In this document: positions 8,900-16,405 of the stretch, one piece after another | How positions within the stretch are numbered: position 1 is the stretch's first letter | Layout: every line of letters begins with the position of its first letter | Source of the DNA: Pseudomonas trivialis | GTDB taxonomy: Bacteria > Pseudomonadota > Gammaproteobacteria > Pseudomonadales > Pseudomonadaceae | Direction: 5' to 3' | Length of the DNA: 64,000 bases | Assembly: GCF_001439805.1 (NCBI RefSeq) | Contig: NZ_JYLK01000018.1 | Span: 78,644 to 142,643, forward strand | Made by a program: the position numbers and the translations under genes | Notes under the pieces: model-generated | The model's input: the letters and a program-made list of their open reading frames with translations, nothing else | Databases searched by the model: none | Told to the model about the DNA's origin: nothing

Positions 8900-9043
8900 T
8901 TATTTTTTAAAGAGCTTTGGTTCTTGAAAAAATCGCAAGAAGCCAGAGAAAATAAAAAATATGCCAACCACTAATATCGCGCCAAAAATTAAAACGTGAC
9001 TCGCCAGCGATATCTTTGAGACCAACAACATTTTACTTTCCAT
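8900..9043 (-). CDS. Small single-pass membrane protein (47 aa)
   Basis: The ATG at 9043 opens 47 codons with one long hydrophobic segment (about residues 15-38, VLIFGAILVVGIFFIF) and a basic tail ending PKLFKK. It lies 20 bases after the immunity gene at 9064 and is convergent with small gene copy 2. The tail is repeated elsewhere in the array: KVLLFKR before the stop at 16267, and PKSKLFKK at about 11250. The sequence is therefore a recurrent part of the cassette. Type I toxin, small regulator and lysis-type peptide are all possible readings. Confidence 0.5.
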   Translation of the reverse strand: MESKMLLVSKISLASHVLIFGAILVVGIFFIFSGFLRFFQEPKLFKK

Positions 9044-9063
9044 CTTCACTTCACTCGCTCAAA

Positions 9064-9606
9064 TCAAAAAGTTACATAGACCCCTTTTCCAACCAAACTA
9101 GTTTGACCGAGAAAACTTTCATATTTCTCCAAACCCTCAAGCAAATTATCTGCCAGCTCACTTTTAATTTCCTCAATCTTTTTTAGGCTTTCACTTACTT
9201 CATTTGTAGTTTGAAAGTACGAACCCATTTTACCAGGATCAAAAAACTCGCCATCTACACCTACTGGCGCACCCAAAAAAGGAGAAATATTTAGCTTACC
9301 TCGATTGGAGATTATCTCCTGCAAATCTGCCCATTTCACTCCTAATCCTTGATCATCCTTCGGGGAATAATATTTCGTCAGCGCAAAGTCCCCATATTGA
9401 TGAGCATCTTTGTCTTCGATCATATCCTCCCAGTCGTCATCCAGCGCATCTCCCTCATAGGGATCGACCAAAAGCTTCCTGTTAGAAACAATAAAGCAGC
9501 GCAGCGGCTCAATATCTCCAGAATGTAAAGAGTTTTCCAATAATGGCCTAAGCTCGCTATCAAAACTATCGAAGTCAAAAATGAACGCTTTATGCTCAAA
9601 ACTCAT
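9064..9606 (-). CDS. Immunity-type protein for the HINT-linked toxin at 9622
   Basis: A 180-residue acidic cytosolic protein (start MSFEHKAFIFDFDSFD; motif DAHQYGDFALTKYY around residues 65-78; FDPGKMGSYFQ in the middle). I recall similar proteins encoded behind polymorphic toxins in several bacteria, though I cannot name the family. It starts 15 bases after the toxin stop on the same strand. AT content is higher than in the CdiA carrier. The pairing rests on position. Confidence 0.7.
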   Translation of the reverse strand: MSFEHKAFIFDFDSFDSELRPLLENSLHSGDIEPLRCFIVSNRKLLVDPYEGDALDDDWEDMIEDKDAHQYGDFALTKYYSPKDDQGLGVKWADLQEIISNRGKLNISPFLGAPVGVDGEFFDPGKMGSYFQTTNEVSESLKKIEEIKSELADNLLEGLEKYESFLGQTSLVGKGVYVTF

Positions 9607-9621
9607 AATCTAGACTCCTAA

Positions 9622-10170
9622 TTATTTTTTTGGTAAAAAATCATACGGTGAGTACAGCTCAGTTTTCCCGGGCAAGCCAGTTTTAGGGGCATATCGTTGT
9701 ATGCCTATCGTTTCAGGCAAAACGCCCTCCCTTTGCCTAAATGCCTCAATAAATCTAATAATCTCGTGCCTGTCCTTCGCAATAGGACGGCCCAGCGGTT
9801 TGTCATCCACTATAAGCCTTCGATCGAAGTTAGCTGCATCAGGGATCGCCTTTTGGAAATTTGCCCCAGGCTGCGCTTCGCCCGTTTTCAAATCAACCCG
9901 CTTTGGAACCAAAATTGGGTTGCCAAATTGATCTGCTATAGCCTGTTCCACCGTGCTTAATAGCCCGGACTCTCTGCGTAGGTCCGCTTGTGTTTTATGA
10001 ACTCTTTTACCCAGAGAGGTCGACGCTGTTTCACCGGTGATAGCTACCTCGCAAACTCCGTTGACTGCTAGCCCTTCTGAACCAAAAAAGCCCGGAGGCA
10101 ACGCACACGTCCCCGTATTGTGCACCCACGTCTTCAAATCCCCGACGTAGAACGTGTGTCCCATGTCCAC
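9622..10170 (-). pseudogene. Displaced CdiA-CT: end of HINT domain plus toxin
   Basis: The frame opens with MGHTFYVGDLKTWVHN, the last conserved block of a pretoxin HINT domain, followed by about 155 residues of toxin ending YSPYDFLPKK. Upstream to about 10272 the DNA is almost identical to the HINT part of the module at 14492-15704, but one C is missing (CTCGCCACC for CTCGCCCACC, near 10190), so HINT and toxin are out of frame. The toxin part (GKRVHKTQADLRR, RPIAKDRHEIIRFIEAF) matches no family I know. With no secretion domain this can only act after recombination onto a full CdiA. Confidence 0.65.
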
Positions 10171-10313
10171 CGTCAGGTTGAAGGTCTCGCCACCGGCAAG
10201 TAAAGCTCCAGCGACTCAACCTCAGACGAGGTGTTGTCCGTCTCTCCATCGGCCAGGGATTGCAGCAGATCGCCTAACGCCGACTGGACGTGGCTTATCC
10301 AATGACACAGAAG

Positions 10314-10469
10314 TCACCGACTCACTTCCAACAGGGAAACTTTAATGGCATCTTTCAAATTCCACGGAGCGTCCAAATCGCCTATAGCTCTCAAAAAATC
10401 TTTATGCCTCTCTTCGATAGACTCTGAAACACCAGGTCTATGTCGAAATTCGAGCTTATAGTTGGTCAT
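10314..10469 (-). pseudogene. Small frame, probably a truncated immunity gene
   Basis: An ATG at 10469 with a ribosome-binding site (AAGGGTGG) opens 51 codons (MTNYKLEFRHRPG, EERHKDFL, APWNLKDA). It overlaps by TGATG the stop of a short upstream frame (about 10465-10550) reading FVPFLFDRAIDILIEQ. The overlap is typical of toxin-immunity pairs, and both frames look like ends left by recombination at the HINT junction near 10272. From 10550 to 10684 the DNA is AT-rich, with no frame that I can support. Confidence 0.35.
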
Positions 10470-10684
10470 CACCGTTCCACCCTTACAGAAATATTTCTGA
10501 TATTTTGCTCAATAAGGATATCTATTGCCCTATCGAACAAAAAGGGAACAAATTAATTTAATACGACTTTCAACTCTGACTTAAATAAATCTATCCAACC
10601 TTCTACTAATCTAAACAAATCAGCCCAAATTTCTACATTATTGCTAACACGCTCATCTCAACCCAAACAAATCCATCCTATCTT

Positions 10685-11062
10685 TTAAAATACAATACTT
10701 GGAAATACTTTACGAAACATATGCTGTATCGCTGGCAACCGGGCTAGCTCGTCCAACATTTCGGCAGCCGAAAGCGGCATATCGTAGGGTATCCTGCCAC
10801 GGAGCAGTGCTATTCCATATAAAGCATATTCCTCGTTTTTAGAGTGACTCCAACTTGGATCATAGCCAATTACTTTGTAGATCTTGAAAATAGACTCATC
10901 AAATTCAATCAAATCATATAAAAAACTTGGAGCTCCCTCCGCCCCTAAAAATTCTGCGCACCATGATTGTAACTCTGGTCTATCAATAGCCTCACAGAAC
11001 AGACAGGTAATAACAAACCCTAAAAGCTCATCACTATAACGCTCAGTTTTTTCTATAATCAC
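10685..11062 (-). CDS. Immunity-type protein behind a WHH-nuclease fossil
   Basis: A 125-residue protein (start GTG at 11062; motifs GYDPSWSH, EYALYGIALLRGRIPYD) with no signal or membrane segment. The start codon overlaps the stop of the decayed WHH toxin by GTGA, so it is the translationally coupled immunity gene of that toxin. It is unrelated to the SUKH immunity protein of the intact CdiA although both toxins carry the WHH motif. It remains open although its toxin is dead, consistent with protection against neighbours still carrying the toxin. Confidence 0.65.
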   Translation of the reverse strand: MIIEKTERYSDELLGFVITCLFCEAIDRPELQSWCAEFLGAEGAPSFLYDLIEFDESIFKIYKVIGYDPSWSHSKNEEYALYGIALLRGRIPYDMPLSAAEMLDELARLPAIQHMFRKVFPSIVF

Positions 11063-11208
11063 TTTCCGCCCCCCACAGCTTCACCACCTATGTGTCCAGT
11101 TTTACTGTGAATCAGCTCCGGAACGAGCTGCATCCGTCCGCTATCTTGGTGATGATGTCACGTGTATCCATCAATTTTACTTTCCCCCGACTCAAGCTTC
11201 GTAAATAA
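11059..11208 (-). pseudogene. Fossil WHH-type nuclease toxin tip with W-to-stop change
   Basis: The minus strand reads TKLESGESKIDGYT, stop, HHHQDSGRMQLVPELIHS, then TGHIGG and a final stop at 11059. This aligns with the tip of the intact CdiA (GYTWHHHQDTGRMQLVPEVF). The tryptophan codon TGG of the WHH motif is TGA here (11158-11160). Homology begins abruptly at about 11208, at the remnant of the small-gene cassette. It is the HNH/Endo VII (WHH) nuclease family, now non-functional. Confidence 0.65.
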
Positions 11209-11212
11209 AAAG

Positions 11213-11235
11213 GGATGGTTATTTGATAACCGTCC
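11213..11235. repeat. Fourth, decayed copy of the small-gene cassette end
   Basis: A hairpin GGATGGTTA / TAACCGTCC with the same loop size as those at 8849 and 16216. It is followed (to about 11285) by the sequence that encodes the tail of the small membrane protein at 8900. The small gene itself is gone, replaced by the WHH fragment. It marks a former cassette at this recombination point. Confidence 0.5.
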
Positions 11236-11390
11236 TGTTTAAATTTCAAGCAGAAAGATAAAATTATTTTTTAAAGAGCTTTGATTTTGGCCCAACTTTT
11301 CATGTTAAATTTTTTCTTCACATGAATATAGCTAACAAACCTGCTCTCAGCATCATGGTCAACAGTCGCTACTTGCTCCCAGACATGAAC

Positions 11391-11657
11391 TCACATCCAG
11401 GGTTTGTAGGAGTTCTTCCTGGAGTTTTTATGGAAGGTACGTCGCGTAAGGGAGTACCAAAAATGAGCCGATACGTCTTCGATAGTTTCAAGATCCACAC
11501 GCTCTTTTTTAGTTTCAGCATAAGGAGTGGTTCCGTTCAAGCACGAATCGTGCACATCTTGATCATCGGAAATTTCGTAAAGCGAGGGGTAATAAACATC
11601 ACGCCATAGATGAAATTCTCCATACTTTCCTATGCCTCCAGTATCATTTTTGCTCAC
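11391..11657 (-). CDS. Unrecognised short frame, probably a remnant
   Basis: An 88-codon frame from a GTG at 11657 (GKYGEFHLWRDVYYPSLYE, then KKERVDLETIEDV). Near the end another frame takes on a more protein-like sequence (LIFGTPLRDVPSIKTPGRTP, stop at about 11365), so a frameshift around 11450-11480 is likely. It lies between the immunity gene at 11796 and the decayed cassette, where another toxin or immunity gene would be expected. No family is recognised. The stretch 11658-11795 holds only short frames. Confidence 0.3.
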   Translation of the reverse strand: MSKNDTGGIGKYGEFHLWRDVYYPSLYEISDDQDVHDSCLNGTTPYAETKKERVDLETIEDVSAHFWYSLTRRTFHKNSRKNSYKPWM

Positions 11658-11795
11658 TCCAAAACTTCAGCCAGATCCCATTGAAGGATCCAGGCTCGGC
11701 AGAGTTGTCTGCTCCTACGACATCGGACTGATAAACACCGAAACAGTAAATTTTACACTTAGAAAAATGAGTTCGGATTTATTTAACACGTATTT

Positions 11796-12473
11796 TTAGC
11801 TCGAACTTAAAAAGATGCTTTTCTCTCCATCCCTTCTCGGTGATCGCGAGTCCAACTTAAAATCATTCAGTTCCTTATTAATACTCTTTAAAACCCCCTG
11901 TGTAAACTCACCATCAACCTCCATTAACAACTCTATTACGTCATAAATTTTCCATCGATGCATGGCGGGATCTTTAAGAAGATGAATGAGGTGATCACGC
12001 AACAAAGGAATATACTCTAAAAAGCCCTCATTCCGTACAATCCAAAACAGGCCTGAAATTTCAAAAGGCATATTATTAGAATACGTTATTATTTTGGATA
12101 CAGGATCAAAAATTTCAGCTCTAGCGCCCTCTAGTCGACCTTGATCAGCAAGATTTGCAAAATAACTAACAAACGCCAACAGCGCAAATTTAAGCGTATC
12201 GTCATAACCATAAATCCTATGACACAAAACATTTTTAAAGCTACCCTTGTTGTTTACAACAAAAACAAGGTAATTAAAACCTTCCTTAAGCCCCCAACTT
12301 GCCAACAATCTAGCGGCAAAAAACTTAACAGTGTTATCCGTGTCATCTTTTAAAAATTTGATCAGCGCCTGAATGCGATATTGCGGAACATCCTCAACGT
12401 CCAACTCAGAGGCATCTGCAACGTCTGCTCCTTCAGGAATTTCGTATAGAATATCTTGAGTTTCTTTGTCCAT
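11796..12473 (-). CDS. Helical-repeat immunity protein for the PD-(D/E)xK toxin
   Basis: A 225-residue protein of alternating amphipathic helices (IQALIKFLKDD, VKFFAARLLASWG, LEYIPLLRDHLIHLLKD), reminiscent of HEAT-like immunity proteins. An acidic N-terminus (EGADVADASELDVEDVP) could mimic nucleic acid. It begins 12 bases after the stop of the nuclease-type toxin segment at 12486-13019. The ATG at 12473 is preceded by a weak GGGCAA. The pairing is positional and the fold is inferred from pattern only. Confidence 0.65.
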   Translation of the reverse strand: MDKETQDILYEIPEGADVADASELDVEDVPQYRIQALIKFLKDDTDNTVKFFAARLLASWGLKEGFNYLVFVVNNKGSFKNVLCHRIYGYDDTLKFALLAFVSYFANLADQGRLEGARAEIFDPVSKIITYSNNMPFEISGLFWIVRNEGFLEYIPLLRDHLIHLLKDPAMHRWKIYDVIELLMEVDGEFTQGVLKSINKELNDFKLDSRSPRRDGEKSIFLSSS

Positions 12474-12485
12474 AATTATTGCCCA

Positions 12486-13019
12486 TTACTTTACATGATT
12501 GAAATAGCCGGAAGGAACACAACCTTTGATCAAACATTCACCATCTCTAGTCGCGTTGCGCAGGTCTCTCGCCGCAAACTTTAATTTATCAGTGTTTTTT
12601 CTAGTAGGGTTAGCGTCAAAATTTTGCTGGGCACGATTTAATTTTGCTTGAAGCTCTGCCTGCACCTTTGCGCTTTCTAAGATTTCTGTTCCAACGGTTC
12701 CGCTTTTCACTTCAAGGCACTGCAATTTTCCGTTTGTGTCACGTACTACAATGTCATACCTACGATCACCGAGAGGCCCGTTAACAACCATCTCAGCACC
12801 CACAACTTCCATTCCATTGGATTCTAAATTTTCCGCAAATTCATTTGCCTTGGCTGTTCCCGGAGGAGATACACCAGTCGGGCTTGAAAATTTTCCGTCA
12901 GGGGTTCGATAGCTCCCATCTGAATGCAGTTTTATTTCGGGAGCAATATTAGTCTCTAGGCTAACTTTCGTCCCACCCGCCGAAGCTGTACCTGCTACCT
13001 CCTTTGCACCATCAGCCTT
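12486..13019 (-). pseudogene. Displaced CdiA-CT with restriction-endonuclease-fold signature
   Basis: An open frame of about 177 codons that begins directly behind a stop (TAA 13020-13022) without its own start. It contains GDRRYDIVVRDTNGK and CLEVKSG, the D...ExK pattern of PD-(D/E)xK nuclease toxins (Asp about 12755, Glu-x-Lys about 12705-12715). It ends CLIKGCVPSGYFNHVK. An internal ATG at 12812 would make only the last 108 residues. The N-terminal join to a carrier is lost, so this is a silent tip. The immunity gene follows at 12473. The catalytic residues appear intact. Confidence 0.65.
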
Positions 13020-13320
13020 TTATGCGTTCTAAGAACTCGACCATTGCTAGTGGATCACGCTCCACAAGCTCTTCAATCAAATCTTCCGCTGCCCAATGCA
13101 GAATCATGTCCCCTCCCCCCCCATCCTTGCAGAGGATGAGATCACTTGACAAAGAAGAGTCAACAACATCGACTTCTCTATCGCTGAGTGCCATCAGGCC
13201 ACCGTAGCCATCATAAGGAATGACCCAGTAAAAACGCTCGTTCTCTATCCAGTAAATCCCAAACACCTGTACAGGCTCTTCTCGCCCAATTTCTCGAATA
13301 ATCATATCCACATCACTCAA
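13012..13320 (-). CDS. Putative immunity protein (102 aa)
   Basis: A 102-residue acidic protein (IREIGREEPVQVFGIYWIENE, GLMALSDREVDVVDS, HWAAEDLIEELVERDP). Its start overlaps the stop of the toxin tip at 13313 by eight bases and its stop overlaps the following toxin segment, as in a stacked row of cassettes. No signal peptide or membrane segment. The family is not recognised and the role is inferred from position and size. Confidence 0.6.
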   Translation of the reverse strand: MSDVDMIIREIGREEPVQVFGIYWIENERFYWVIPYDGYGGLMALSDREVDVVDSSLSSDLILCKDGGGGDMILHWAAEDLIEELVERDPLAMVEFLERIKG

Positions 13321-13582
13321 TAGTCCTACCGGGCTGCAGCACAGGGGGCAGCTGTTGCGGCGTAGTAATTTTCATATCGTATGCTTTACCAGTTACGGAA
13401 TTGTACTGGTAGTGGATGGTTATATTTTCTCCGCTAGGTAGACGGTGACTTACTTCCATTTTTCTCCATCCCTCACTCCGCGGGAAGTCTTTATCGCCCG
13501 CTAGTTTTGAATCACGACCGGCAGAGGGATTTTCTGTCACTCGGTTCCACAAAGTCTGCTCGTTCAGATCTCTTGGCGCCAG
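13313..13582 (-). pseudogene. Displaced CdiA-CT fragment (89 codons)
   Basis: The reading frame runs straight through the stop of the preceding immunity gene (TAG 13583-13585) and then codes APRDLNEQTLWNRVTENPSA, WRKMEVSHRLP and ITIHYQYNSVTGKAYDMKI, ending PGRTIE. The beta-strand tip resembles small RNase-like polymorphic toxins (HYQYN..TG..YD) but cannot be assigned. It has no start codon of its own except a TTG at 13552. It is followed by an overlapping immunity gene. Confidence 0.55.
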
Positions 13583-13831
13583 CTAACTTAACTCAATTGA
13601 TTTTAACTGCCCTTCCTCATCACACAAAATAACTACTGTGCCGTAAGGGCAATCCAGAGTTATTACTTTATACTTATACTCTTCATCAACAATCCCAGAT
13701 ACCTTGCGAGTAGAGCTGTCAAATCTAATCTCTAGGAAGTAGCCCTCCCCATTATCTTGATTTGGCAAGGAATCTTTATTGCCTTGCGCAAACAGGATTT
13801 TTTGAATTTCCTCAATATGAATTGAAGCCAC
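13583..13831 (-). CDS. Putative immunity protein (82 aa)
   Basis: An 82-residue acidic beta-rich protein (MASIHIEEIQKILFAQ; YKYKVITLDCPYGTVVILCDEEG) starting 15 bases after the toxin tip at 13847. Size, charge and position fit a small immunity protein. No family recognised. Its stop is followed immediately and in frame by the next toxin tip through the sequence TTAGCTGG, which also marks the previous junction. Confidence 0.6.
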   Translation of the reverse strand: MASIHIEEIQKILFAQGNKDSLPNQDNGEGYFLEIRFDSSTRKVSGIVDEEYKYKVITLDCPYGTVVILCDEEGQLKSIELS

Positions 13832-13846
13832 AAGCCCTCCGAAAAT

Positions 13847-14179
13847 TTAAGGTAACGGGACAAAATCGACCTTGCCTAACAAATTTTTAACTTGGTCAGG
13901 TCTAATTGGGCCAACAGAAATAATCTTCATCTCGTCTCTTGGCACGGTAATTCGAATCAGCTTCCCTTCAACTTCTTGAATTACACTGATATGCCCTGTC
14001 CTTGCGTCCATGAAGCGAGTAGCGCTGGGGTTATTAGCAAGCTTCTGTAAGGCATCGGCATCAAGCTTTCCTGCAAGTTGCCCCATTCGAGGATCATTGA
14101 GCTGACCAAAGACGCGATCGGCAATTGAGAAGTTTTTTGCCGACCCTGAAGCTTCGCCTATCCCTTTTGGACCAGCTAA
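13847..14179 (-). pseudogene. Displaced CdiA-CT fragment following a GPKG junction
   Basis: About 110 open codons beginning just behind a stop, coding LAGPKGIGEASGSAKN, DRVFGQLNDPRMGQL, RFMDARTGHISVIQE and ISVGPIRPDQVKN, ending VDFVPLP. The GGPKG sequence also occurs right after the HINT domain of the neighbouring module (about residue 302 there), so this tip was probably once HINT-linked. An ATG at 14086 would give only the final 79 residues. Toxin activity is unknown. An immunity gene follows at 13831. Confidence 0.6.
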
Positions 14180-14499
14180 TCAAGCGAGAATGATGAGAAG
14201 TAAAACGACAACTTTTTATCCTCAAGATCACTCAGTTGATAACGCATCCTATCAAAGCCAGAATCAAGCTTACTAACGTTCATGTGCATCAGCTGAGTTA
14301 ATCCGCCGCCAAAATCACGGGACGTAAATTGGCTAATATCAATGAACCTGATACTAACGACATCAGCCCCTACCTTTTCAGACACCGAAATCGATAGAGA
14401 TAAATCATAAGCTATCCCGTCAGCATTCAACTGAATACTAATTGCATGCAAGCAGTTGTGAGCAACAAGCAACTCATTCAACTCTGGAAGACTAATCAT
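14176..14499 (-). CDS. Putative immunity protein for the frameshifted HINT toxin (107 aa)
   Basis: The ATG at 14499 has an AGGAA ribosome-binding site seven bases upstream and lies within the last codons of the toxin (whose shifted-frame stop is at 14492), giving translational overlap. The 107-residue product (MISLPELNELLVAHNC; VSIRFIDISQFTSRDFGGG; KKLSFYFSSFSLD) is beta-rich and cytosolic. A longer frame upstream is an artefact of the toxin's other frame. No family recognised. Confidence 0.65.
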   Translation of the reverse strand: MISLPELNELLVAHNCLHAISIQLNADGIAYDLSLSISVSEKVGADVVSIRFIDISQFTSRDFGGGLTQLMHMNVSKLDSGFDRMRYQLSDLEDKKLSFYFSSFSLD

Positions 14500-15704
14500 T
14501 ATTATTCCTCGTCTCTTTCCCGTTGGAGCCATAGCCTGGACCATATTCATAGGTATGCGTGTGGGGGTCGGAATGATATTCAGCAGGCTTTTCTTGGTTC
14601 CCATATCCGTGATTAGTGTAATCCGTTCTTTTAACCTGCCGGCCATACTGGGTCGTACTCGATCACAGACTTCTCCAGTTTCCCAGTCGCGGGGTTGTAC
14701 CTCTCCTGTGTCACACTCCCTATTCCAGGAGTGGTCTGATGCGGTTTCTTCCCGGTAAATACCTCGTCTGGAAACGTTCCTTCCGTTGCAGCACCTTTTG
14801 GACCACCAATCGCCTCTGCACCAAAATACCCCTCCGGCAACGCACACGGCCCCGTATTGTGCACCCACGTCTTCAAATCCCCAACGTAGAACGTGTGTCC
14901 CACGTCCACCGTCAGGTTGAAGGTCTCGCCCACCGGCAAGTAAAGCTCCAGCGACTCAACCTCAGACGAGGTGTTGTCCGTCTCTCCATCGGCCAGGGAT
15001 TGCAGCAGATCGCCCGGTTTAAGATCGATAACAGGAATGAAGTCGCGCTTGGCCGGAACATAGAACGGGTGACCCGGCGTGACTAGCAGGGTTTCGCCCT
15101 CAGCTTTGCCGTCTACCCGAACGCTTTTCAGTTTGAGGCGGTAAATCGGTTGGTCGGAACGCTGATGGGTGGCCAGAATTTTCGCGGCGAAGGGTTTGCC
15201 GCCTCTTTCCGGCTTGCTCCAGACCACGTCGCCGACTTTGAGCGATTCAATGGCGCGGTCGCCATTCGGGGTAGATACTTTGGTGCCTGCTGCAAAGCAG
15301 CAAGGCTCTTTGTATTTGGTCAACACGACTTCATTGCTTCTGGCAACAAGTAAGTCATCCGTTCTAACGTAGCTGCCTACATCACCACTGAGGGCCGTCG
15401 GTTGGTAGCTACCGATGGATGCAGTTGGTGTACGGGTGCCTGTGCTCTCAAACCGTAACGTGGTGTCAACGCTGTTGGGGCTCAGACCGTAGGTTGGGAT
15501 GTCATCAGCCAATCGGGTCGCCTGCGCCGCAGTAGCTTCGCTTCTCGTCACCAGGGCACCGTCTGCCCTGACAAGCGCCGAGGCTTCGCTGGCCTTGGAA
15601 ATTTGCCCAAACCTGCCGGCAGTAGATCCTGGGGTGGCCATGGTCGCAACGTCAGTGACTAACTCTGAGACTTGCGCAGCTGACTCATAGCTGTTGCCTT
15701 GCAA
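14492..15704 (-). pseudogene. Orphan CdiA-CT module with HINT domain; toxin tip frameshifted
   Basis: From about 15704 the frame codes a 130-residue linker, then a complete pretoxin HINT domain (CCFAAGTKVSTPNGDRAIES at about residue 133; last block HTFYVGDLKTWVHN at about 278), then a toxin. The frame stops at 14631 (EYDPVWPAG). Removing one C from the run at 14650-14652 restores EYDQYGRQVKRTDYTNHGYG, PHTHTYEYGPGYG and a stop at 14492 overlapping the immunity ATG. The first codon is TTG and no secretion domain is attached: upstream DNA is a short CdiA piece in another frame. HINT domains of this type act by self-cleavage to free the toxin. Confidence 0.75.
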
Positions 15705-15801
15705 GTCCTTGCTGGCTGGTGAGGGTGACGCCCAGGCTCAGGCGCAGGGCGTCCTTGCTGGCCAGCACGTTGTCCATCAGGTAGCGGAACTGGTCAGCGT
15801 C
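15705..15801 (-). pseudogene. Short CdiA remnant at a cassette junction
   Basis: The sequence matches the full cdiA at about 21100-21199 (coding DQFRYLMDN.LASKDALRLSLG and LTSQQ) and then changes to the orphan HINT module at a GCCAGCAAG that occurs twice in this stretch of cdiA. The other end abuts the small-gene leader with the same join (CAGCGT.GCAAAGTCG) as at 8420. It shows that the cassette and orphan modules were inserted or shuffled within a cdiA copy. Confidence 0.6.
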
Positions 15802-15810
15802 GCAAAGTCG

Positions 15811-15911
15811 TTTTATGACGGCCGTGCGCGGGAGACCTTCGGGTCTGCCGGTTTTCTCTACTGCCGGTTCGGCAACCTGCGTACAGCTGTCACCCCTGCG
15901 TTTGGCGACGT
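15811..15911 (+). promoter_or_regulatory. Structured leader of the 89-residue gene, copy 3
   Basis: AGACC-TTCG-GGTCT hairpin at 15833-15846 and the conserved GCGTACAGCTGTCACCC loop. The downstream stem is weakened here because CGCC is GGC in this copy. Nearly identical to the leader at 8431-8530. Confidence 0.5.
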
Positions 15912-15951
15912 TCGAGTGATGGCATTTATCACTTAAGTAGAGAGCTTAAAG

Positions 15952-16245
15952 ATGAACCGATACATGCCATTAACAGGCCACGACTCAACCATTCCCGCGC
16001 TGGTGATCGACACGCAAGCGCCTCTCGATGTTCTCTATGACGCCGCCGCGTATCGTATTCTTGCGGTGACGCAGTTTTTGGAGAATTTGGCATTTAGGGA
16101 GGAGATCAGCAGTGATGCGGTTGTACTGCATGATTTTGCGCTGCTGCTGGCTATCCCGCTGAGGGATGGGTGTGGTTGGGCGGAAGTTGAACTCACAAGT
16201 TTCCTATACAAAAATGGGCGGTTATTTGGTAACCGCCCTGCTTAA
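15952..16245 (+). CDS. Small conserved protein, copy 3, with altered C-terminus
   Basis: Near-identical to copy 2 up to IPLRDGCG, where 14 bases (coding DLLDV in copy 2) are missing. The frame then shifts and runs on through the terminator hairpin to give 97 residues with an unrelated tail (GWAEVELTSFLYKNGRLF). The conserved C-terminal RxL segment is lost, so this copy is probably impaired. Leader and start are intact. Confidence 0.6.
   Translation: MNRYMPLTGHDSTIPALVIDTQAPLDVLYDAAAYRILAVTQFLENLAFREEISSDAVVLHDFALLLAIPLRDGCGWAEVELTSFLYKNGRLFGNRPA
16216..16238. terminator. Hairpin terminator of cassette copy 3
   Basis: GGGCGGTTA (16216-16224) pairs with TAACCGCCC (16230-16238); on the minus strand a T-tract (ATTTTTG) follows. 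Because of the upstream frameshift the coding frame of small gene copy 3 now runs through this hairpin. Confidence 0.55.
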
Positions 16246-16266
16246 ATCTAAAGCAGAAAAATAAAT

Positions 16267-16384
16267 TTATCTCTTAAAGAGCAGAACTTTGGAAAATAGC
16301 GCAACAAAACCAGAGAACATCAAAGGGGATATCTGATACCGATGTCGCCTTAGAAATTAAATTTTGACCGACACCAATTCCCAT
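16267..16384 (-). pseudogene. Decayed copy of the small membrane protein
   Basis: An ATG at 16384 opens MGIGVGQNLISKATSVSDIP; one frame over, the sequence continues LMFSGFVALFSKVLLFKR to a stop at 16267, matching the IFSGFLRFF..PKLFKK end of the intact protein at 8900-9043. The order relative to the hairpin and small gene is the same as in copy 2. A one-base shift makes it non-functional. Confidence 0.4.
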
Positions 16385-16405
16385 AAGATCTCTCGAAATC
16401 TCTTA

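Noticed and set aside
14499..14868. N-terminal 120 codons of the longer frame over the 107-residue immunity gene
   Set aside because: They lie in another frame of the HINT toxin and are Cys/Trp/Arg-rich; the ATG at 14499 has a proper ribosome-binding site.
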